Assembly: GCA_023396465.1 (NCBI GenBank)
Contig: JAEWWF010000385.1
Location: 1-9,975 of the forward strand
From: Pseudomonadota bacterium
Lineage (GTDB): Bacteria; Pseudomonadota; Alphaproteobacteria; Rhodospirillales; Rhodospirillaceae
Length of the DNA stretch: 9,975 nt
Reading direction: 5' to 3'
Positions 4,713 to 9,975 of the stretch are shown here, one piece after another. Numbering within the stretch: the stretch's first letter is position 1; each line of letters begins with the position of its first letter. Made by a program: the position numbers and the translations under genes. Under the pieces are notes generated by a model. The model had not been told where the DNA came from. It did no database searches and saw nothing but the letters and a program-made list of their open reading frames with translations.

Positions 4713-7097
4713 TCATGCCTCCACCGGGAAGCGCAGGGTGAAGGTCGTGCCCTCGCCCTGCCGGCTGTCGACATCCACCGTCCCCTTCAGCGTCTGCCGC
4801 ACGATATTGAACACGATGTTGAGCCCGAGACCGGACCCGCCGCTGCCCCGCCGGGTGGTGAAGAAGGGCTCGAACACCCGGCTCAGGTGATCCGGCGGAA
4901 TGCCACGACCGTCATCCTGGTAGACCAGCACCACTTGCGCGCCCTCCTGCCGCGCCCGCAGGGTGATGCTACCGACCTCGGTGCCGTCCTCGGGCCAGGC
5001 ATGCACCAGGGAGTTGATGACGAAGTTGGTCAGCACCTGCGACAGCGGCCCCGGATAGCTGTCGACGGTGATGCCCGCCGGCACGTCGGTCGTCACCCGG
5101 TGCGGTGTGCGCTTCAGGCGCGGACCGAGCGACAGCAGCACCTCGTCCACGTAGGTGCGCAGGTCGAAGCGGCGGCGCTCCTCGCTGGTCTGATCGACCG
5201 CCACCTGCTTGAAGCTCTGGATCAGGTTGGCGGCGCGGGTGGACGACCCGAGGATCAGATCGGCCGCCTGACCGGCCACCGCCAGATAGGTCTCGAAATC
5301 CGACCGCCGCACCTTGCCACCCTCGAACACCCGCTGAATGTCGCGGGTCTTTTCCTGCAAATGGGTGGCGGTGGTGACGGTGATGCCGACCGGGGTGTTG
5401 ATCTCGTGCGCCACCCCGGCCACCAATCCGCCGAGTGACGCCATCTTCTCCGCTTCCACCAGGCTTTTCTGGGTGGCCTGGAGGTCGGCCAACGCCTGCT
5501 CGGCACGCTCCTTGGCGGCTTTCAGTTCGGCGTCCATGCGCCGCCGCTCGGTGATATCGGCGGCGGTGACCAGCATGGCGTCGCAGCCCTGGTAGGTGAA
5601 GGCATGGGCGGACAGCAGAACCCACCGGCGTTCGCGGGTGCCGATGGTGATCCATTCCACTTCCAGGCCGTCCACCACCCGATCGCGCCGCACCCGCTCG
5701 ACCAGCCGGTAGCGGTCCTCGCGGTCGACATAGAGTTCGATGGCATTGCCGCCGACCGGCGCCCCGACGCACAGGCCATAGTCTTCCTGGGCGTGGGTGT
5801 TGACGTAGAAAATGGTGCTGTCCACCGTCGACGACACGATGATGGGCAGCGGAATGGCCTCCAGGATGTCGGAAATGGCCCGTTCCTGCTGCCGCCGCGC
5901 CGTCACGTCGGTGAAGGTACGGATGTATCCGCCGTCGGGTAGGGCGGTGGTGCGGGCTTCCAGAATTATCCCGCCCGGCCGCCGCGTTTCGTAGACATGG
6001 CCGTGCCGGCGGCTGTGGGCGCTGAGGCTGCGCGCCTTCACCTGCTCCCACGGCATGTCGAGATCGCCGCGCTCGAACAGGAACCGCAGCACCGACTCGA
6101 CGGTATAGCCGGGCCGACAGGCATCTTCCGGCAGGTTGTACATGGCCCGGAAGCGGCGGTTGAAGGCGACCAGGCAGCCTTCCGCATCGGCCATGTAAAG
6201 ACCCTGCTCCATGTGCTCGATGGTGGCGGCGAGGATTTGCCGCTCCCGATCGATACGATCCTCCGCCGCCTTCATCTCGCTGATGTCGCCGACCGATCCG
6301 GTCAGGCGGATGGCGCGGCCGTGGCGGCGCAGGGCGACACCGTGCTGGCGTACCCACTTCCAGCCGGCCTCGCCGGCACGGAAACGGTATTCGCACACGA
6401 AACGCTCGGTCTCACCGCGCAGGTGCTGCACATGGGCACCCCGGTAGGCGGCATAGTCGTCCGGGTGGATGCGCGCCGCCCAGCCGTGCGGCGACATCTC
6501 GTCGGAGGTGAGGCCGAAAATCTCCCGCGCCCGAGGCGAAAAGAAGATGCGGTCGGTTTCGATGTCCCAGTCGTAAATGCCGTCATTGGTGGACCGCAGC
6601 GCCAGCGCGTAGCGTTCCAGGCTGGCCCGCGCCGCGCCGTATCCGGCCGAACCGCCGTCGCGGCGATCGGACAGGACCAGGGTCGCCAAGCCATCCACCA
6701 CTTGCACCGCCACGCTCAGCGGCACCAGATCGCCGGCGGGACCGCGCCCGGTGGCGGCGGCACTGCCGCCGGCCGCGCACCGGTCAAGCCAGTCCGCGGC
6801 ATCCCGATCGGCCGCCTCCACCAGCAGCGCGGCGAGCGGCTCCCCAACCGGCGGACGGCCGAACAAGGCGGCGGTGGCGGCATTGCTCCAGGTCACCACC
6901 GCCTGCGGCAGCGCCACCGCCAGTACCGGCTGGGTGAGCGCCGAGGCCAGCAGGTCGATGGCCAGGGTCGGGGGTGGCGTGGTCGCGGCCAAGTCGGTGG
7001 AACCGGCGGGACCGGCGGGCGGCTCCGGCACCCTTGATTCGGGCGCGGCTCGCTCCGCCGGACGCGCCCGCGACTCCGCGAGCGTCGAATGCGGCAT
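4713..7097 (-). CDS. Multi-PAS hybrid-less sensor histidine kinase, soluble
   Basis: A 794-residue histidine kinase and probable partner of the downstream HD-GYP regulator. After a disordered Pro/Ala-rich start come a degenerate PAS-like region (about 44-145), a PAS with its PAC tail (165-280; WDIETDRIFFSPRAREIFG and ITGSVGDIS-like end), a PAS_7-type domain (290-402; MEQGLYMADAEGCLVAFN) and a third clear PAS (405-520). A coiled segment (515-550) leads to a kinase core with H564 in GVAHEINTP, an N box (NFVINSLVHA, 691-700), G1 DDGRGIP (728-734), F box FEPFFTT (742-748) and G2 GSGGSGLGLN (751-760). The AHEINTP and long dimerisation linker resemble the HisKA_4-like/HWE-independent class. No transmembrane segment or signal peptide is visible, so it senses a cytoplasmic cue, possibly redox or a ligand bound in a PAS. 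The ATG at 7097 was chosen for the AGGGAGGAAGGA element 8 bases upstream; the frame extends to 7259 without a good site. Confidence 0.93.
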   Translation of the reverse strand: MPHSTLAESRARPAERAAPESRVPEPPAGPAGSTDLAATTPPPTLAIDLLASALTQPVLAVALPQAVVTWSNAATAALFGRPPVGEPLAALLVEAADRDAADWLDRCAAGGSAAATGRGPAGDLVPLSVAVQVVDGLATLVLSDRRDGGSAGYGAARASLERYALALRSTNDGIYDWDIETDRIFFSPRAREIFGLTSDEMSPHGWAARIHPDDYAAYRGAHVQHLRGETERFVCEYRFRAGEAGWKWVRQHGVALRRHGRAIRLTGSVGDISEMKAAEDRIDRERQILAATIEHMEQGLYMADAEGCLVAFNRRFRAMYNLPEDACRPGYTVESVLRFLFERGDLDMPWEQVKARSLSAHSRRHGHVYETRRPGGIILEARTTALPDGGYIRTFTDVTARRQQERAISDILEAIPLPIIVSSTVDSTIFYVNTHAQEDYGLCVGAPVGGNAIELYVDREDRYRLVERVRRDRVVDGLEVEWITIGTRERRWVLLSAHAFTYQGCDAMLVTAADITERRRMDAELKAAKERAEQALADLQATQKSLVEAEKMASLGGLVAGVAHEINTPVGITVTTATHLQEKTRDIQRVFEGGKVRRSDFETYLAVAGQAADLILGSSTRAANLIQSFKQVAVDQTSEERRRFDLRTYVDEVLLSLGPRLKRTPHRVTTDVPAGITVDSYPGPLSQVLTNFVINSLVHAWPEDGTEVGSITLRARQEGAQVVLVYQDDGRGIPPDHLSRVFEPFFTTRRGSGGSGLGLNIVFNIVRQTLKGTVDVDSRQGEGTTFTLRFPVEA

Positions 7098-7164
7098 TAT
7101 GACGTCCTTCCTCCCTGCGTCGGATGGCGGCACGCTTCTTTGGGCGTACTCGCCACTCCCTCTT

Positions 7165-7194
7165 ACCATAGAGAACGGCCGGGTCCGGGGACAA
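7165..7194 (-). promoter_or_regulatory. Candidate sigma-70-type promoter of the kinase/HD-GYP operon
   Basis: On the minus strand TTGTCC (7194-7189) is followed after 18 bases by TATGGT (7170-7165); with 16 bases the overlapping TCTATG also fits. This would give a leader of about 60 bases before the ATG at 7097. A second, weaker pair (TTACCG with TTCTAT, 17-base spacer) lies further upstream. Match quality is moderate. Confidence 0.35.
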
Positions 7195-7219
7195 CCGTAT
7201 ATTTCGTCATAGAAGCATT

Positions 7220-7258
7220 TGCCGACATGTTCGGTAAGGTGCCCCGCTGCGGTCGGCA
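7220..7258. repeat. Interrupted inverted repeat in the divergent kinase / binding-protein control region
   Basis: TGCCGAC (7220-7226) and GTCGGCA (7252-7258) are perfect 7-bp inverted copies separated by 25 bases. A second imperfect palindrome (CCGACATGTTCGG, 7222-7234) overlaps the left arm. The element lies between the kinase promoter candidate and the binding-protein gene, where a shared regulator could act. Confidence 0.35.
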
Positions 7259-7319
7259 TAATCCTTTACCATGAGACTGTTTTGGCCGATCCTGGTCGCC
7301 ATGGGGATGGGAGGGAACG

Positions 7320-8114
7320 GTGCGCCAGCGGATCAGGCGTTTCATCGCGACCGGCCTTCGGCTGAGTGCCGCCACGACGATCACCGCCGCCCTGGCGCTG
7401 ATGCTGACCGGCGCCGCGCCGGCGCGGGGTGCCGACATGACCCTCGGCATCGCGCCATGGCCGCCCTACGTCGGCCCGGACCTGCCCGAGCACGGCGCCG
7501 CCGGCGCCGTCGTGGTGGCGGCGTTGCGGGCCGCCGGACATAGCCTCAGACCGGTCTATCACTCGCCGATGCCGGTGGAGGATGGCGTCACCGACCCCGA
7601 TGTCGACGGCCTGTTTCCCGTCTACGCCCGCCGTGTCCGTGAACGCGCCTGCCTGATGAGCAGCCAGATCGGCTCAAGCCCCCTTGGTCTGGCGGAACGG
7701 CTGGATGCTCCACTGACGTGGTCGCGGTTGGAAGACCTCGGCGCCTACACCATTGGCGTCGTTCGTCATTACGCCAACGCCGAGCCCTTCGACCGCCTGG
7801 TCGGACGCGGCATCATCCGGGTAGTGCGGGCCGAGACCGACAGTGACAATCTGCGCGGCCTGATCGCCGGCACCGTCGATGCCGCCATCATCGACCGCAA
7901 CACCATGGCCTGGCTGCTGGCCCGCGATCCGGCACTGGCCGCCGGCGGGCTCCGCTTCCATCCCCGGCCGGTGGCGGAGCGGCCGTTGTACGTCTGCTTC
8001 CGCACCGACGAGCGCGGACGACAGGCGCGCGACATTCTGGAAACCGGCCTCGGCCGCATCGACGCGCCGCTGATCACCGCCGAATGGTTCCGCCGCCACA
8101 TGAGCGGCTACTGA
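7320..8114 (+). CDS. Periplasmic solute-binding protein, family 3 (amino-acid type), stand-alone
   Basis: A 264-residue exported protein of the SBP_bac_3 fold. The N-terminus has arginines, a hydrophobic core (about 15-30) and a cleavage site after ARG at 37, so the mature protein is periplasmic. Family signs include GIAPWPPYVG at the start of lobe 1, DGLFPVYARRVRERACLMSS (the usual DGxFP...RE...FS stretch, where an Arg contacts the ligand carboxylate), and LGAYTIGVVRHYANAEPFDRLV and LIAGTVDAAIIDRNTMAWLL in lobe 2. Two cysteines (C111, C226) could form a disulphide. Length is normal for the family. No permease or ATPase gene is adjacent, so it may act as a sensor protein or serve a distant transporter. 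The GTG start at 7320 is preceded by GGGAGGGAAC; no in-frame ATG near the start preserves the signal peptide. The gene diverges from the kinase and converges on the TPR gene with a 29-bp gap. Confidence 0.85.
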   Translation: MRQRIRRFIATGLRLSAATTITAALALMLTGAAPARGADMTLGIAPWPPYVGPDLPEHGAAGAVVVAALRAAGHSLRPVYHSPMPVEDGVTDPDVDGLFPVYARRVRERACLMSSQIGSSPLGLAERLDAPLTWSRLEDLGAYTIGVVRHYANAEPFDRLVGRGIIRVVRAETDSDNLRGLIAGTVDAAIIDRNTMAWLLARDPALAAGGLRFHPRPVAERPLYVCFRTDERGRQARDILETGLGRIDAPLITAEWFRRHMSGY

Positions 8115-8143
8115 CCCTGAGACGCTCCCCGTGCCGCTTGATA

Positions 8144-8662
8144 TCAGTCCTCATCTTCATCCTCCGTCGCCGGCCCGGCCTGCACCAGCGCCAGCAGCCG
8201 GCGGGTGGCGGTGGCGTCGGTGGGATCGAGCACCACCACCCGCGCCAGCGCCGCCTCGCCCGCCGCCGTGTCGCCGGCACGGATCAGCATGTAACCGTAA
8301 GCCTTGAGAGCGAACAGAAAGAACCGGGGCTCCGCCTCCAGATCGTCGAAACGGGCGTCTCCCGGCTCAACCTCGCACCAATCGGGCGGCAGGTTGAGGG
8401 CGCGGGCGGCATCGCGCACGCAGGCCAGCGCCCACGGCACCGCCGCGGCGGGCTGGCAGCGATAGAAGTGATACTTGTAGTGGGCCAACAGAACGGCGCG
8501 ATGTCCCGGCGCCAGGGAGGCGGCGGCATCGAGAGCCGCTTCGGCGGTGGCTGGATCATGCCAGCTGGCGGCGGCCACATGCAGCGCCCGCTCGGCCTCC
8601 ACCGGCAGATCGCCACCATAGTAACGGCGATCAAGCCACGAGTCGTCGATGATGGCGTTCAT
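8144..8662 (-). CDS. TPR-like hypothetical protein
   Basis: A 172-residue soluble protein of unknown function with a helical-repeat look. Residues about 22-70 (AERALHVAAASWHDPATAEAALDAAASLAPGHRAVLLAHYKYHFYR) and 112-150 (FFLFALKAYGYMLIRAGDTAAGEAALARVVVLDPTD) follow the tetratricopeptide pattern, with A/G and L spacing and an LDP/LAP end. Between them is a region with C81 and C96 (ACVRDAARALNLPPDWCEV) that does not fit a repeat. The tail is acidic (EDEDED). There is no signal peptide or membrane helix, so it is probably a cytoplasmic interaction protein. The ATG at 8662 has GGAGGAGG a few bases upstream; a frame running to 8740 lacks such a site. It appears to be monocistronic: its neighbours are a convergent gene and recR more than 300 bp away. 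No partner can be named from the sequence. Confidence 0.75.
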   Translation of the reverse strand: MNAIIDDSWLDRRYYGGDLPVEAERALHVAAASWHDPATAEAALDAAASLAPGHRAVLLAHYKYHFYRCQPAAAVPWALACVRDAARALNLPPDWCEVEPGDARFDDLEAEPRFFLFALKAYGYMLIRAGDTAAGEAALARVVVLDPTDATATRRLLALVQAGPATEDEDED

Positions 8663-8999
8663 CGCACCTCCTCCCGCACTACCCGGCACCAGTCGCAGAA
8701 AGATCAACCCAAAGAATCGAGGCGTCGTGCGGAAGACCACCCCTCCCCCGCCCTCCGGTATAAGCTTACGCTCTCCGAAGGTTCCGAATAGCGGCCCCGT
8801 TGCATATTTTTACAAAACAACCCTGGAATCGCCGGAACCCGGTTCCTACTCTCAACAGGAAGAGGGAGGAACCCGCCCAACGGCTGACGCGCAGACCCCC
8901 AAATTCCCGTTGCGGCGAGCCAAGGTGTCACCGGTTGTCCCCGAGACGGTGTCTGCCGCCTCCCTCTCTTTTTCCCCTCCCGCCGCCGCGGCGCCAGGG
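8663..8999. other. 337-bp non-coding region between the TPR gene and recR
   Basis: No gene is supported. The stretch contains the promoter region of the TPR gene, an unusually AT-rich patch (about 8801-8820), four GGAACC/GGTTCC hexamers (8780-8873), a short TTCGGA direct repeat on the minus strand (around 8776-8789), and a 23-base pyrimidine tract next to recR. I see no classical terminator with a T run for the dnaX-ybaB-recR transcript. Confidence 0.5.
8780..8873. repeat. Cluster of GGAACC/GGTTCC hexamers
   Basis: GGTTCC at 8780-8785, GGAACC at 8834-8839, GGTTCC at 8841-8846 and GGAACC at 8868-8873. The middle two form a 13-bp palindrome with a one-base centre. The third and fourth, with flanking bases, form 7-bp inverted arms (GGTTCCT 8841-8847, AGGAACC 8867-8873). 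None is followed by a CGTT at ECF-promoter distance, so an operator is a better guess than a set of ECF promoters. Confidence 0.45.
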
Positions 9000-9593
9000 T
9001 CAGACCGGCCGCCGCGCCGTCAGCGCCGCCAGCAGGGTGCCGTCGTCCAGGTAATCCAGTTCACCCCCCACCGGCACGCCCTGGGCCAGGCCGGAGACGG
9101 TGACGTCGCAGTCGGCCAGGGTGTCGGCGATGTAATGGGCGGTGGTCTGGCCATCAACGGTGGCCGGCAGCGCCAGGATGACCTCCGTCACCTCCGGCGA
9201 CCGCGCCCGTTCCACCAGCCGGCCGATGGCCAGATCCTCCGGCCCCACCCCGTCCAGCGCCGACAGCAGCCCGCCCAGCACCTGATAGCGGCCACGGAAG
9301 GCGGCCATGCGCTCCAGCGCCCACAGGTCTGACACGTCCTGGACGACGCAGATCATGCTGCCGTCGCGGCGCGGATCGCGACAGACGGCGCAGGGCTCCT
9401 GGGTGTCGTAGTTGCCGCAGACCGGGCAGGCCCGCACGGTGGCGGCCACCGTCGACAACGCCTCGGCCAGCGGCAGCAGCAGGCCGTCGCGCTTCTTCAC
9501 CAGCATGAGCGCGGCCCGCCGCGCCGACCGCGGCCCCAGGCCGGGCAGGCGGGCGAGCAGCTGGATCAGGCGCTCGATCTCGGGGCCGACCAC
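9000..9593 (-). CDS. recR: Recombination mediator protein RecR
   Basis: A 197-residue RecR, the usual length (about 200). With RecO (and RecF) it loads RecA on SSB-coated single-stranded DNA at gaps. A helix-hairpin-helix (LARLPGLGPRSARRAALMLV, 13-32) is followed by a four-cysteine zinc finger (C56, C59, C68, C71 in CPVCGNYDTQEPCAVC). A Toprim domain at about 80-175 contains ICVVQDVSDLWALER and LPATVDGQTTAHYIAD. The C-terminal SGLAQGVPVGGELDYLDDGTLLAAL is the conserved RecR ending. The start is a GTG at 9593, 10 bases after the ybaB stop, with no clear Shine-Dalgarno of its own, so translational coupling to ybaB is likely. Order and strand match the standard dnaX-ybaB-recR operon. Confidence 0.97.
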   Translation of the reverse strand: MVGPEIERLIQLLARLPGLGPRSARRAALMLVKKRDGLLLPLAEALSTVAATVRACPVCGNYDTQEPCAVCRDPRRDGSMICVVQDVSDLWALERMAAFRGRYQVLGGLLSALDGVGPEDLAIGRLVERARSPEVTEVILALPATVDGQTTAHYIADTLADCDVTVSGLAQGVPVGGELDYLDDGTLLAALTARRPV

Positions 9594-9603
9594 GGGCGGC
9601 GGA

Positions 9604-9927
9604 TCAGAACGGCAGCTTCATGCCGGGCGGCAGTTGCAGGCCGCCGGTGACCTTCTGCATTTCTTCCTGCATGGTGGTTTCCACCTTGGCCTTGGCGTCG
9701 TTGTGCGCCGCGACGATCAGGTCTTCCAGCATTTCCAGGTCGTTGGGGTCGACGATGGACTTGTCGAGGGAGATATTCTTCATCTCGCCCTTGCCGGTCA
9801 GGGTGACCGTGACCATGCCGCCGCCGGCCGCGCCGCTGACCTCGATGCCGGCGAGCTTGTCCTGCATCTCCGCCATCTTGCTCTGCATCTGCTGGGCCTG
9901 CTTCATCAACTGGCCGAGGTTCTTCAT
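9604..9927 (-). CDS. ybaB: YbaB/EbfC family nucleoid-associated protein
   Basis: A 107-residue DNA-binding protein of the YbaB/EbfC family, which forms tweezer-like dimers on DNA. It begins with the long alpha helix MKNLGQLMKQAQQMQSKMAEMQDKLAGIEV, followed by a beta sheet (SGAAGGGMVTVTLTGKGEMKNISLD), a second helix (LEMLEDLIVAAHNDAKAKVETTMQEEMQKVTGGL) and the typical PPGMKLPF end. Its length is normal. The ATG at 9927 overlaps the stop of the upstream gene (ATGA), and GGAG lies 10 bases before it. It sits between probable dnaX and recR, an arrangement conserved in many bacteria. No sequence peculiarity is visible. Confidence 0.96.
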   Translation of the reverse strand: MKNLGQLMKQAQQMQSKMAEMQDKLAGIEVSGAAGGGMVTVTLTGKGEMKNISLDKSIVDPNDLEMLEDLIVAAHNDAKAKVETTMQEEMQKVTGGLQLPPGMKLPF

Positions 9928-9975
9928 GCGTCGTCGTCTCCGCTCATCATCATGTCGGGGTGGGCGTCTTCCAGG
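9924..9975 (-). CDS. dnaX: Probable DNA polymerase III tau/gamma subunit, last 16 residues
   Basis: An open frame enters from the right edge and ends LEDAHPDMMMSGDDDA with a TGA whose last bases overlap the ybaB ATG (ATGA). An acidic C-terminal tail of this kind is compatible with DnaX, and dnaX is the normal gene before ybaB-recR. With only 16 residues the identity rests on gene order, not on domains. Confidence 0.6.
   Translation of the reverse strand, partial: LEDAHPDMMMSGDDDA

Noticed and set aside
5997..7037. Plus-strand open frame of 346 codons opposite the kinase gene
   Set aside because: Antisense of PAS domains in the kinase; His/Arg/Gly-rich, no domain, no convincing ribosome site.
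8649..9332. Plus-strand open frame of 227 codons across the TPR/recR gap
   Set aside because: Much of it is antisense to recR, and the rest is low-complexity Pro/Arg/Gln sequence without family features.
1..9975. CRISPR array, insertion sequence, prophage or integration site
   Set aside because: No regularly spaced long repeats, transposase or integrase motifs, terminal inverted repeats with target duplications, or tRNA gene were seen.

Overview
The window is GC-rich DNA from a Gram-negative bacterium. The dense G/C third positions, the dnaX-ybaB-recR order, an alphaproteobacterial-style ECF sigma factor and a REC-DUF3369-HD-GYP response regulator suggest an alphaproteobacterium, probably Rhodospirillales (Magnetospirillum/Azospirillum-like). 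This placement is inferred from protein style, not from a search. There are no insertion sequences, phage genes, CRISPR arrays, rRNAs or tRNAs that I can support.

Layout, left to right. The 3' end of a KdpE-like response regulator (+, ends at 148) meets a strong hairpin terminator at 186-216. Next, on the minus strand, come an OmpA-family lipoprotein (252-1211), a second hairpin (1370-1402) and an ECF sigma factor (1447-1944). A 410-bp non-coding stretch (1945-2354) follows, holding a GGAAC-type promoter candidate and a regular array of CGGCA/TGCCG pentamers. Then come a small two-helix membrane protein resembling DUF1328 (2355-2678, minus) and a 349-bp gap. Next is a two-gene minus-strand signalling operon: a large soluble PAS-rich histidine kinase (4713-7097) followed closely by a receiver-DUF3369-HD-GYP regulator (3028-4668). 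A periplasmic solute-binding protein gene (7320-8114, +) diverges from it. It converges on a TPR-like hypothetical gene (8144-8662, minus). After a 337-bp gap, recR (9000-9593), ybaB (9604-9927) and the last codons of probable dnaX (9924-9975) form the conserved minus-strand replication/repair operon.

How the genes may work together. The kinase and the HD-GYP regulator almost certainly form a phosphorelay that controls cyclic-di-GMP breakdown. The divergent binding protein may share its control region, but the kinase has no visible membrane segment, so direct sensing through that protein is doubtful. The ECF sigma factor and the OmpA lipoprotein both have GGAAC-like -35 candidates upstream, which hints at autoregulation and a shared envelope regulon, without a recognisable anti-sigma gene in the window. 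RecR and YbaB are housekeeping.

I found no obviously new system. The most interesting items are the pentamer array upstream of the sigma factor, the possible ligand-to-c-di-GMP module at 3028-8114, and a cluster of GGAACC/GGTTCC hexamers upstream of the TPR gene.
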